From an uncultured Clostridium sp. (GTDB lineage Bacteria; Bacillota; Clostridia; Clostridiales; Clostridiaceae), in contig UQBY01000016.1 of assembly GCA_900539375.1 (NCBI GenBank), positions 17,160 to 81,159 of the forward strand: a DNA stretch of 64,000 bases. Direction: 5' to 3'. Under the pieces are notes generated by a model that made no database searches, was not told the origin of the DNA, and worked only from the letters and a program-made list of their open reading frames with translations. Of this stretch, positions 43,643-51,769 are shown one piece after another (position 1 is the first letter of the stretch; every line of letters begins with the position of its first letter). The position numbers and the translations under genes are program-made.

Positions 43643-44366
43643 CTTTTTTCATCTCCAACTTCTTATTACAACATATTTTTGAATTACCAAGAAGACATGG
43701 AAGAATATCCTCTCTCTTTTCATGAGATAATACTTGACCATCACTTAAAACTACAATTTCATCTGAAATATCCATAATACGTTCTTGATGGGATATAATT
43801 ATCATTGATTTTTTAGTTGTTTCTCTTATTTCTCTAAATACTGAAACTAAATCTTTAAAACTCCATATATCAATTCCTGCCTCTGGTTCATCAAAAACAT
43901 ATAGTTCTGTACGTTTAGCCATAATCATAGCTATTTCTATTCTTTTCATTTCTCCACCAGAAAGGCTTCCATTCACTTCTCTATTAATATATGAATCTCC
44001 ATTTAATCCAACTTTTTCTAAATAACTACAAATTTCTTCTTTTTTTATCTCTTTATTAGCTGCTGCTAAAGTTATTAAATCACAAACTGTAATTCCTTTA
44101 AATTTGACAGGTTGTTGAAATGCAAAACTTATTCCAAGTTTTGCTCTCTCTGTAATATTCATTTTGGTTATATCTTTACCATTAAATAATATTTTTCCTG
44201 AAGTTGGAATTAGCATTCCAGCTATTATTTTTGCTAATGTTGATTTTCCACCTCCATTAGGACCTGTAATAACTACCATTTTTTCATCATCAATTGTTAA
44301 ATTTATATTTTTTAATATTTCTATACCATCGTCTGCTACATATGATAAATCAATTAACTGAATCAT
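43635..44366 (-). CDS. sufC: SufC-like Fe-S assembly ATPase
   Basis: 243-residue soluble ABC ATPase: Walker A GPNGGGKS, signature LSGGEMKRIEIAM, Walker B ELYVFDEPEAGID and switch ISHQERI. It powers assembly on the SufB-like partner encoded immediately downstream. A C-terminal extension KICCNKKLEMKKDE with adjacent cysteines is unusual and could bind a metal or cluster. Confidence 0.93.
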   Translation of the reverse strand: MIQLIDLSYVADDGIEILKNINLTIDDEKMVVITGPNGGGKSTLAKIIAGMLIPTSGKILFNGKDITKMNITERAKLGISFAFQQPVKFKGITVCDLITLAAANKEIKKEEICSYLEKVGLNGDSYINREVNGSLSGGEMKRIEIAMIMAKRTELYVFDEPEAGIDIWSFKDLVSVFREIRETTKKSMIIISHQERIMDISDEIVVLSDGQVLSHEKREDILPCLLGNSKICCNKKLEMKKDE

Positions 44367-44480
44367 TTTCCCATTAAGCCCCCTACACTTACTTTTTTAT
44401 ATTGAAGTTTAACTACATAATATTACTTATTATACTATTTCTTTAGATAAATTTCATTAAATAAAAAATATAATATTTTA

Positions 44481-45332
44481 TTAAACTTTTATATTTTTTC
44501 CTATAATCATACACTTTGAATCCATTCCATGACCTATTTCATTTGTCTTTATTATTGGAAGATTTTTGTCATTTACTATTTTTAGCACTATTTCTTCTAT
44601 ATTAGGCTTAACTTTATTTTCTTCCATTTTAGTAAAAGTTCCTAAAATTATCCCTTTAATCTTTTTAAAAGCTCCCATTTGCTTTAATTGAGTTAAATAA
44701 GTAGTCATAAGGGCAACTTCCCCTCCATAGCTTTCTAATAATAATATCTTATTTTCTAAATTAGGCATATATGGTGTTCCTGAAAGTTTTAAAAAGCATC
44801 TTATATTACCACCTACAACTACTCCACTCATTTTATTTCCTTGTAAAAATTCATATTTTATATTAAATAAATCATCTTTTCCTAATAATATAGAATTAAT
44901 AAATCTTTCTTTCTGAATATCTTTAAAAGAATATATTAAATTTCTTATTTGATATAAATAAGAAACATTTCCTGTTTTTGAATATATGGCATTTATAATT
45001 GTTGTTAAATCACTATATCCAAAAAAAGCTTTAGGATTATTTTTTATAATTTCAAAATCTAAATAATCTAAAACTTCATTTGCTAAATCTCCACCAGATA
45101 TATCAAATATTGCTTTAATATCTTTATCTAAATAAAAATTCATTAAAGCTTCTCCACGTTCTTTTCCACTTCCACTAAAAACTGAATATTTTTCATATAT
45201 AAACTTGCTAAAAATAGGATTAAGTCCTATATCTTTAAGAACTTTTTCTAATTCATTAATTTTTTCTTTATTAGATAATAATTGAGCATTTGAGCAAGCT
45301 ACTATTCCTATTTTATCACCCTTTAAAAGCAT
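44481..45332 (-). CDS. S66-family LD-carboxypeptidase / MccF-like peptidase
   Basis: 283 residues. Serine in GYSDLTTI (near 103), glutamate in LLLESYGGEVALMTTYL (near 200) and histidine in NEIGHGMDSKCMII (near 270) form the Ser-Glu-His site of family S66. Members trim the tetrapeptide of murein or inactivate microcin C. No signal peptide, so cytoplasmic muropeptide recycling is likely. AAGGAGAA precedes the ATG. Confidence 0.88.
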   Translation of the reverse strand: MLLKGDKIGIVACSNAQLLSNKEKINELEKVLKDIGLNPIFSKFIYEKYSVFSGSGKERGEALMNFYLDKDIKAIFDISGGDLANEVLDYLDFEIIKNNPKAFFGYSDLTTIINAIYSKTGNVSYLYQIRNLIYSFKDIQKERFINSILLGKDDLFNIKYEFLQGNKMSGVVVGGNIRCFLKLSGTPYMPNLENKILLLESYGGEVALMTTYLTQLKQMGAFKKIKGIILGTFTKMEENKVKPNIEEIVLKIVNDKNLPIIKTNEIGHGMDSKCMIIGKNIKV

Positions 45333-45373
45333 AAAATTCTCCTTTTTTAATATTTCTTTTTTAATATTTTTTA

Positions 45374-45389
45374 TTTGACACTATTTTGT
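45374..45389. promoter_or_regulatory. Inverted repeat TGACA-N6-TGTCA upstream of LD-carboxypeptidase gene
   Basis: The palindromic pair lies about 40 bases before the LD-carboxypeptidase start and just downstream of a minus-strand TATAAT-like element, a repressor-operator position. TTGACA within it could also be a plus-strand -35. No regulator can be named. Confidence 0.3.
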
Positions 45390-45488
45390 CACAATATAAT
45401 TATATACTAAACTCATAAGATTAATAAAATTTTTCATATTAATTCCCTAGTGAAATTGATTTTCACATAATCATCTCCCAAGATGAAA

Positions 45489-45527
45489 GCCAAGGTATCC
45501 CCCAAATACCTTGGCTGTTTTTTTCTT
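45489..45527 (+). terminator. Strong plus-oriented terminator between two minus-strand genes
   Basis: GCCAAGGTAT (45491-45500) pairs with ATACCTTGGC, loop CCCCCAA, then GTTTTTTTC on the plus strand. Both flanking genes are on the minus strand, where the hairpin is followed only by TTTCATC. It may still end the amidase transcript, but its best U-tail faces the plus strand. Confidence 0.65.
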
Positions 45528-45536
45528 CTATAAAAT

Positions 45537-46466
45537 TTAGTAATCTAAAGCTTCTAATATTCCATTACAAAGTCCTTGTGCAATTTTTTCTTGATATGAA
45601 GAATCATTTAAAAGACTATCTTCTTCAGGATTTGATAAAAATCCCATTTCTATTAAAACTACAGGTACTTTAGACCAATTAAAGCCTGTTAAGTCGCTTC
45701 TTTCAATAACTCCTCTATTATACATTCCTACATTAGCTACCAAACTATTTAATATTATTTCACCATAGGTTCTACTTATTCCTGCAATATCTGTAGCATA
45801 TCCAACAGGTGCTGGCACTAACATTGAAGCACCTTTAGCACTTGTAGCATCTGCCGAATCACAATGTATTCTTATAGCTAAATCTGCATTATTATTATTT
45901 CCAACTTCTGCCCTTTCTATGTTTCCTGGAGCTAAATTTATATCTTCTTTAGTCATAATTACATTTATTCCATTAGCCTCTAACAAACTTTTTAATTTTA
46001 AGGAAACATTCATTGTAATAACATATTCTGGAGTTTTACTGTTTATTCCATCAGCTCCACCTCCATCTTTTATTTTCATAACACCAGAGTCTGGAGATTG
46101 TGCTTCTTTTTCACTATTTCCTCCTGGACCATGACCAGGGTCTATAACAACTGTTTTTTTACCATTTGCAGGTTTTTCAATTATTTTTTCTTCTTCATTA
46201 CCTTCTACTATAACTTCACCCTCTGTTGTAGATTTTTCTATATTTTCATCTTCTATTTTCTCCTTGTATACTTTTCCATCATTTTCTATTGTTTTTGTTT
46301 CTATTGTTTTAATTTCTGGTGTTTTTGTTTCCACTGTCTTTGATTCTATAGTTTTTGTTTCTTTTTTGTCTTTTGTTAATTGAATACTATTACTTTCTCC
46401 ATTGCCACAACCAACTAAAAACATCCCCATTATAAAAACTAAAACTATTGATATTATTTTTTTCAT
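45537..46466 (-). CDS. N-acetylmuramoyl-L-alanine amidase lipoprotein
   Basis: 309 residues. The lipobox is MFLVGC (cysteine near 20). A KT/ET-rich low-complexity spacer (about 30-105; repeated ETKT and IETKT units) is followed by an amidase_3 domain (about 108-305) with zinc ligands in VIDPGHGPGG, the later RIHCDSAD, and the catalytic glutamate in VLIEMGFLSN. It cleaves the amide between MurNAc and L-alanine of peptidoglycan at the cell surface. Confidence 0.92.
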   Translation of the reverse strand: MKKIISIVLVFIMGMFLVGCGNGESNSIQLTKDKKETKTIESKTVETKTPEIKTIETKTIENDGKVYKEKIEDENIEKSTTEGEVIVEGNEEEKIIEKPANGKKTVVIDPGHGPGGNSEKEAQSPDSGVMKIKDGGGADGINSKTPEYVITMNVSLKLKSLLEANGINVIMTKEDINLAPGNIERAEVGNNNNADLAIRIHCDSADATSAKGASMLVPAPVGYATDIAGISRTYGEIILNSLVANVGMYNRGVIERSDLTGFNWSKVPVVLIEMGFLSNPEEDSLLNDSSYQEKIAQGLCNGILEALDY

Positions 46467-46548
46467 TATACTCCTCCATATAAACTTTTTTCTTATATTT
46501 TACTACAATATTCAAACTTATTCTACTCATATCTAAGCTTTCATTTTA

Positions 46549-46597
46549 TTGACTTTATTAAATATTTTTCATACAATGTGACATGAAAAATATTTAA
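46549..46597 (+). promoter_or_regulatory. thiT promoter overlapped by a 15-base inverted repeat
   Basis: TTGACT (46549-46554), 17 bases, TACAAT (46572-46577). TTAAATATTTTTCAT (46558-46572) and ATGAAAAATATTTAA (46583-46597) are perfect inverted copies separated by 10 bases, straddling the -10 and start. This looks like a repressor operator rather than a riboswitch; no TPP aptamer is seen. Confidence 0.6.
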
Positions 46598-46625
46598 CTA
46601 TAAATTTAAAACTTAGGAGGTTTTT

Positions 46626-47282
46626 ATGAAAATTTTTAATGATTGGGGAGAAAGAATTGAAAGTTATTTTACTAATTTTCCAGAAAAAATTCAAGAAATA
46701 TTTAGTAATCCCTCTTCTTTAATTGGTCTATTAGGACTTTTAATCATTTTATTTATATTACTTAAATTAAAAAAGGTAAAATTAGATGCTAAGATTATAG
46801 CAAGAATTGGAATTGCAATAGCTATTTCTTGTATTTTACAAGTTCTTAGAATTTATCATTTTCCTATGGGAGGAAGTGTAACATTAGGTGGTATGGTTCC
46901 ACTATTGATAATTGCTTTTATTTATGGCCCTGAAATTGGTATGTTTGCAGGCTTTACCTATGGAATTTTAAATTTATTTCTTGACCCATACTTTGTACAT
47001 CCAGTACAAATTCTTTTTGATTATCCATTACCCTCTTTAGCAATTGGTCTTGCTGGATATTTTAAAAACAAACCAGCCCTTGGTACTACTGTAGCCTTTT
47101 TTGTTAAATTTATATGCCACTTTATTTCTGGTGTAGTATTCTTTGGTCAATATGGTGTAGACTATGGTATGGGTAAATTTCTATACTCTTTAGCAGTTAA
47201 TGGCCCAATGGTTGCTGCAGATTGGCTAATTTGTTTAATTATAATATTAATTATTCCATTAAATAGATTAATGAAAGATTAA
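46626..47282 (+). CDS. thiT: ThiT-type ECF thiamine transporter S component
   Basis: 218 residues. An N-terminal hydrophilic stretch and one extra helix (about 33-50) precede the six-helix S-component core with GGSVTLGGMVPLLIIAFIYG (near 79-98), FAGFTYGILNLFLDPYF and YFKNKP, typical of ThiT. It delivers thiamine using the shared ECF module, which is not encoded here. TAGGAGG precedes the ATG. Confidence 0.88.
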   Translation: MKIFNDWGERIESYFTNFPEKIQEIFSNPSSLIGLLGLLIILFILLKLKKVKLDAKIIARIGIAIAISCILQVLRIYHFPMGGSVTLGGMVPLLIIAFIYGPEIGMFAGFTYGILNLFLDPYFVHPVQILFDYPLPSLAIGLAGYFKNKPALGTTVAFFVKFICHFISGVVFFGQYGVDYGMGKFLYSLAVNGPMVAADWLICLIIILIIPLNRLMKD

Positions 47283-47352
47283 TATATATGTAATTTTTAA
47301 AATATGTTAGACTATAATTAACATTAAATTTAAAGAATGTGAGGAAAATTAA

Positions 47353-48585
47353 ATGAAACCTAAATATAAAAAACCTGAGCTTTTAGCCCCTGCTGGAAAC
47401 TTAGAAAAATTAAAAATAGCTTTTAAATATGGTGCAGATGCTGTTTACTTTGGAGGAGAAGCCTTTAACTTAAGAGCTGCTGCTAAAAACTTTTCTTTTG
47501 AAGATATAAAAGAAGGAGCAGAATTTGCTCATAATCTTGGTAAAAAATTATATTGTACTGTAAATGTAATGCCTAGAAATGAAGAACTTGATAAACTTCC
47601 TGAATTTTTAAAACAACTTGAAAAAACTAAGGTTGATGCTGTTCTTGTATCTGACCTTGGGGTGTTATCTATAGTTAAAAAATATACTAATCTTCCAATT
47701 CATGTAAGCACCCAAGCTAATACTATAAATTATGAAGCTTGCAATATGTGGGAAGCTTTAGGTGCTGAACGTGTTGTTTTAGCTAGAGAATGTTCTCTTG
47801 AAGAAATAAAAACTATACGTAACAATATTTCTAAAGATTTAGAACTTGAAGTTTTTGTTCATGGTTCAATGTGTATTTCTTATTCTGGAAGATGTCTTCT
47901 TTCAAGTTTTATGAGTGGAAGAGATTCTAATCGTGGTGCTTGCTCTCAATCTTGCAGATGGAAATATTCTTTAGTTGAAGAAAAAAGACCAAATCAATAC
48001 TTTCCAATAGAAGAAGATTCCCATGGAACATATATTATGAATTCTAAAGATTTATGTATGATAGAATATATTCCTGAGCTTATGGAAGCTGGTATATCAT
48101 CTTTAAAAATAGAAGGAAGAAATAAAAGTGAATATTATGTTGCTATAATTGTAAATGCATATAGGCAAGCAATTGACTTATACTATAAAGACCCTGAACA
48201 TTATAAACTTCCAAAAGAATTGTATGATGAAATGTTTAAAGTAAGCCATAGACAATATTATACTGGATTTTTCTTTAAAGAGCCAAAAGAAGATGGGCTT
48301 ATTTATAATACAAATGACCATGTAAGAGAATATGATGTAGTTGCTATTGTTAAAGAATATGATGAAGCTACTGAAATGGCTTTATGTAAGCAAAGAAATA
48401 AATTTGTTCAAGGGGATAAAATTGAATTACTTTCACCAAATAAATTTGGAGAAGAATTTATAGCTGATGAAATATATAATGAAGAAGGAAATAAAATTGA
48501 ATCATGTCCACACCCTGGAATGATATTTAAAATAAAAATTCCTTTTAATGTTCAAAAGGATACATTTTTACGTAAAAAGCTTTAA
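47353..48585 (+). CDS. U32 family protein (TrhP-like tRNA hydroxylation protein)
   Basis: 410 residues: KKPELLAPAGNLEKLKIAF opens the U32 fold. The PROSITE-type block EVFVHGSMCISYSGRCLLSS followed by GRDSNRGACSQSCRWKY holds the conserved cysteines, and MNSKDLCMIEYIPEL plus SLKIEGRNKSEYYV follow. U32 proteins are mostly iron-sulfur RNA-modifying factors (TrhP, RlhA); length and order fit TrhP, which makes 5-hydroxyuridine in tRNA. Historically called collagenase-like protease. Confidence 0.88.
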   Translation: MKPKYKKPELLAPAGNLEKLKIAFKYGADAVYFGGEAFNLRAAAKNFSFEDIKEGAEFAHNLGKKLYCTVNVMPRNEELDKLPEFLKQLEKTKVDAVLVSDLGVLSIVKKYTNLPIHVSTQANTINYEACNMWEALGAERVVLARECSLEEIKTIRNNISKDLELEVFVHGSMCISYSGRCLLSSFMSGRDSNRGACSQSCRWKYSLVEEKRPNQYFPIEEDSHGTYIMNSKDLCMIEYIPELMEAGISSLKIEGRNKSEYYVAIIVNAYRQAIDLYYKDPEHYKLPKELYDEMFKVSHRQYYTGFFFKEPKEDGLIYNTNDHVREYDVVAIVKEYDEATEMALCKQRNKFVQGDKIELLSPNKFGEEFIADEIYNEEGNKIESCPHPGMIFKIKIPFNVQKDTFLRKKL

Positions 48586-48656
48586 ACTCCCTTTTACTTT
48601 TTTCAAACTTATTTATATAATAGTATTTATAAATATTTTTTAAGGAGGAAAATTTT

Positions 48657-49118
48657 ATGCATAATGTTTTAACAGAAGAAAATGTAAAAAAGTTAAGAGA
48701 AGAATTAGAATATAGACTAACTGTAAAGAGAGCTGAAATTGCAAAGGAAAAAATGGTTGCAGCAGCTCATGGAGATAGATCAGAAAATGCAGAATACAAA
48801 GAAGCTTGTGCAAATTATAGAGAAAATGATAATAGAATACAATATTTAATGAATATGATATCAACAGCAACTGTAATTGAAGATGCTAAAGATAAATCTG
48901 TTTTAGGTATAGGAAGCAAAGCTAAAGTTAAATTTGTTGAAGATGATGAAGAAGAAATTGTAACTCTTGTAACTACAATGGATTTAGACCCTGAAAATAT
49001 GCTTATAAGTATAGAATCAGATCTAGGAAAAGCTTTAAAAGGAAAAAAAGTTGGAGATGTCGTTGAAGTTGATGCTCCAGGCTCAAAATATAATGTTAAA
49101 ATTTTAGAAATATTATAA
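48657..49118 (+). CDS. greA: Transcription elongation factor GreA
   Basis: 153 residues. An N-terminal coiled coil with acidic tip HGDRSENAEYKEA (near 38-50) and a C-terminal FKBP-like domain ending VDAPGSKYNVKILEIL. It stimulates RNA polymerase to cleave backtracked transcripts. AAGGAGG before the ATG; single gene with terminator. Confidence 0.96.
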   Translation: MHNVLTEENVKKLREELEYRLTVKRAEIAKEKMVAAAHGDRSENAEYKEACANYRENDNRIQYLMNMISTATVIEDAKDKSVLGIGSKAKVKFVEDDEEEIVTLVTTMDLDPENMLISIESDLGKALKGKKVGDVVEVDAPGSKYNVKILEIL

Positions 49119-49133
49119 TTATAAATAACTTTT

Positions 49134-49174
49134 TTAACCTAAAGACAAACATAAATTATCTTTAGGTTTTTTAT
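49134..49174 (+). terminator. greA terminator
   Basis: AACCTAAAGA (49136-49145) and TCTTTAGGTT (49159-49168) pair perfectly, followed by TTTTTT. Confidence 0.85.
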
Positions 49175-49184
49175 TTTATTTTTG

Positions 49185-49223
49185 TGTCAACCGGTTGACA
49201 TAAAAACATTTACATATTATACT
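49185..49223 (+). promoter_or_regulatory. Sucrose operon promoter with LacI-family operator
   Basis: TGTCAACCGGTTGACA (49185-49200) is a perfect 16-base palindrome with the AACCGGTT core typical of LacI-family sugar repressors. Its right half is the -35 TTGACA (49195-49200), followed after 17 bases by TATACT (49218-49223). Binding would block the promoter. The convergent LacI gene at 51770-52747 is the obvious candidate. Confidence 0.8.
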
Positions 49224-49266
49224 TAACTTAAAGATAAATAAATTTAAAATTATTAGGAGGAATGTA

Positions 49267-50223
49267 ATGTTTGATTTTAACCAGCCTTTAAACTTACCTA
49301 ACAAAAAGTTTGATGTCTTTACAATAGGAGAATTACTAGTAGATATGATTTCTAATGATTATGATGACAATTTTAACTGCAACAGCTATACCAAACACTT
49401 TGGAGGCTCCCCAGCTAATATTGCCATGAACGTACAAATGTTAGGTGGAAAATCTGTTATTTCATCTGCCGTTGGTAATGATCCTTTAGGCTCTTATTTA
49501 ATTGAGCACTTAAAAGAAAATAATATTGATACAAGCTATATTAATAGGGTTAAGAATTCAACAAGTATGGTTCTTGTTTCAAAAAGTAAAACAACGCCTG
49601 TTCCAATATTCTATCGTGGAGCAGATTATAGTTTAAAATACAATGATAAAATTCAATATGCTTTAAATAACTGTAAAATAGTTCATTTCTCTTGCTGGCC
49701 AATTTCTCAGCCTAAGTCAAGAAAAACCATTGAAGAAATAATTGAAGAAGCTAGAAAAAATAATATAATTATAGGCTTTGATCCAAATTATCATGATGGA
49801 ATATGGGAAGATGGGCATAATGGTATAGAATATATAAAAAATCTTGTAAACAAGGTTGATATAATAAAACCTTCTGAAGTTGATGCTGAAAGAATTTTTG
49901 GTAATGATACTCCAGAAAATCAAGTGAAAAAATTTGTGGATTTAGGAGCTAAACTTGTAATAATGACTCTTGGTAAAGATGGAGCTATAGTTACAAATGG
50001 AAAAGAAACACTTAAGTTTGAAACCTTAGCAACTGAAATAGTTGATACAACTGGTGCTGGAGATGCATTCTGGTCTGGCTTCTATACTGGAATAACTAAA
50101 GGTTACACATTAAAAGAATCCCTAATGCTTGGCTTTGCAACAAGTGCTTTTAAGCTTAAGCATGTTGGAGCAATAACAAAATTACCTTCTATTGAAGAAA
50201 TAAAAAGAATATATAATTTATAA
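49267..50223 (+). CDS. scrK: PfkB-family fructokinase
   Basis: 318 residues. FTIGELLVDMI at the N terminus, SPANIAMNVQMLGGKS (PfkB signature 1) and DTTGAGDAFWSGFYTGI (signature 2 with the catalytic aspartate, near 263) are present. Phosphorylates fructose to fructose-6-phosphate. Operon partner of sucrose phosphorylase, which releases fructose; this context fixes the substrate. AGGAGG precedes the ATG. Confidence 0.9.
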   Translation: MFDFNQPLNLPNKKFDVFTIGELLVDMISNDYDDNFNCNSYTKHFGGSPANIAMNVQMLGGKSVISSAVGNDPLGSYLIEHLKENNIDTSYINRVKNSTSMVLVSKSKTTPVPIFYRGADYSLKYNDKIQYALNNCKIVHFSCWPISQPKSRKTIEEIIEEARKNNIIIGFDPNYHDGIWEDGHNGIEYIKNLVNKVDIIKPSEVDAERIFGNDTPENQVKKFVDLGAKLVIMTLGKDGAIVTNGKETLKFETLATEIVDTTGAGDAFWSGFYTGITKGYTLKESLMLGFATSAFKLKHVGAITKLPSIEEIKRIYNL

Positions 50224-50240
50224 TATTGGAGGATTTTAAG

Positions 50241-51710
50241 ATGACAGTTAAAAATAAAGTTCAACTTATCACTTATCCAGATTCCCTTGGTGGAAATTTA
50301 AAAAGTCTTAATACCATACTTGAAAAATATTTTCCTAACACTTTTAAAGGTGGTATACATATACTCCCTCCATTCCCATCATCAGGTGATAGAGGATTTG
50401 CTCCTTTAACTTATTTTGAAATAGAGCCTAAATTTGGTACTTGGAAAGATATTGAACTTATTGGTAAAAAGCATGATATTCTTCTTGACTTAATGGTTAA
50501 TCATATTTCAAGAAAATCAGAATTCTTTCAAGACTTTTTAAAACATGGACAAAATTCTAAATACTATGATTTATTTCTTACTTTAGATAAAATATGGAGT
50601 GATGGAAAGCCAGTTCAATCAGATATTGATAAAATGTTTTTACGCAGAAAAATCCCTTATTCTACTTTTACCATTGATGAAACCGGTAAAGAGCAGTCTG
50701 TATGGACAACTTTTGGTAAAGAAACACCATCTGAACAAATTGACTTTGATATAAATTCAGAAAAAGTTAAAGCGTTATTAAAAGATTTTCTAATAAACTT
50801 TAGCAAACATAATGTTAAAATAGTAAGACTTGATGCTGTTGGATATATTACAAAGAAATTAGGAACAAGCTGTTTCTTTGTTGAGCCAGAAATATATGAG
50901 TTTCTTGACTGGATTACTGAATTTGCTTCCTCTTTAGGAATAGAATTATTACCAGAAGTTCATGCTCACTATTCAACTCAATTCAAGCTTGCTAAACATG
51001 GAAACTGGATATATGACTTTATATTACCATATATGATATTAAGTACATTAATAAATAAGTCTAGCAAAGAAATCTGTAATTATTTAAAAATTCGTCCTCA
51101 CAAACAATTTACAATGTTAGATTGTCATGATGGTATTCCAGTAAAACCAGATTTAGATGATTTAGTTGATACTAAGGAAGCCAGAAAAGTAGTTGATACT
51201 TGTCTTGAAAGAGGTTCTAACTTAAGTCTTATTTATTCTAATGAACATAAGAGTTCAGATGGATTTGATGTTCACCAAATAAGATGTTCATACTACTCAG
51301 TTTTAAACTGTAATGATGATGCTTACTTAACAGCAAGAGCCATTCAATTCTTTGCACCTGGTATACCACAAGTTTACTATGTGGGATTATTAGCTGGTAA
51401 AAATGATGAAGAAAGTGTTAAGAAAACAGGTGAAGGTCGTGAAATAAACAGACATAATTTCTCCTTAAAAGATGTAGATGAAGCTGTTAAACAACCTGTA
51501 GTTCAAAGACTGCTTAAACTTATTGACTTTAGAAATAATTATGATGCATTTAATGGAGATTTCATTGTTGAAGACTGTATAGATTCAGCTATGAAACTTA
51601 CTTGGAATAAAGATAATAAGTATTGTACATTAAATGTTGACTTAACTACAAGTAAATCAACTATTAAATATGTAGATGATAATGGAAATGTGGCTATATA
51701 CAACATCTAA
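50241..51710 (+). CDS. gtfA: Sucrose phosphorylase (GH13)
   Basis: 489 residues from the ATG at 50241, with TTGGAGG just upstream; an in-frame TTG at 50226 overlaps that site. GH13 subfamily 18 features: MVNHISRKSEFFQDF, nucleophile in VRLDAVGYITKK, acid in LLPEVHAHY and transition-state stabiliser in LDCHDGIPV. Converts sucrose plus phosphate to alpha-glucose-1-phosphate and fructose. No signal peptide, so it acts on imported sucrose or sucrose freed from raffinose. Confidence 0.94.
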   Translation: MTVKNKVQLITYPDSLGGNLKSLNTILEKYFPNTFKGGIHILPPFPSSGDRGFAPLTYFEIEPKFGTWKDIELIGKKHDILLDLMVNHISRKSEFFQDFLKHGQNSKYYDLFLTLDKIWSDGKPVQSDIDKMFLRRKIPYSTFTIDETGKEQSVWTTFGKETPSEQIDFDINSEKVKALLKDFLINFSKHNVKIVRLDAVGYITKKLGTSCFFVEPEIYEFLDWITEFASSLGIELLPEVHAHYSTQFKLAKHGNWIYDFILPYMILSTLINKSSKEICNYLKIRPHKQFTMLDCHDGIPVKPDLDDLVDTKEARKVVDTCLERGSNLSLIYSNEHKSSDGFDVHQIRCSYYSVLNCNDDAYLTARAIQFFAPGIPQVYYVGLLAGKNDEESVKKTGEGREINRHNFSLKDVDEAVKQPVVQRLLKLIDFRNNYDAFNGDFIVEDCIDSAMKLTWNKDNKYCTLNVDLTTSKSTIKYVDDNGNVAIYNI

Positions 51711-51740
51711 ATAAATTTTTAAAATCATCAATTATTTATT

Positions 51741-51769
51741 TTTAAGTGGTTATTTTTTAGCCACTTATT
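51741..51769. terminator. Terminator between sucrose operon and lacI gene
   Basis: TAAGTGG (51743-51749) pairs with CCACTTA (51761-51767) around a T-rich loop; convergent genes, with TTTTATG on the plus side and AAAAATAAAT complement on the other. Confidence 0.55.

Noticed and set aside
45484..45534. Mini-ORF of 16 codons through the plus-strand hairpin
   Set aside because: No ribosome site and its sequence is dictated by the hairpin stem.
46098..46343. Open frame opposite the amidase spacer, rich in Phe/Cys
   Set aside because: Mirror of the Lys/Thr/Glu low-complexity spacer on the coding strand, with no ribosome site.
46578..46625. TPP riboswitch before thiT
   Set aside because: The leader between the -10 and the start is about 45 bases and lacks CTGAGA and related TPP motifs.
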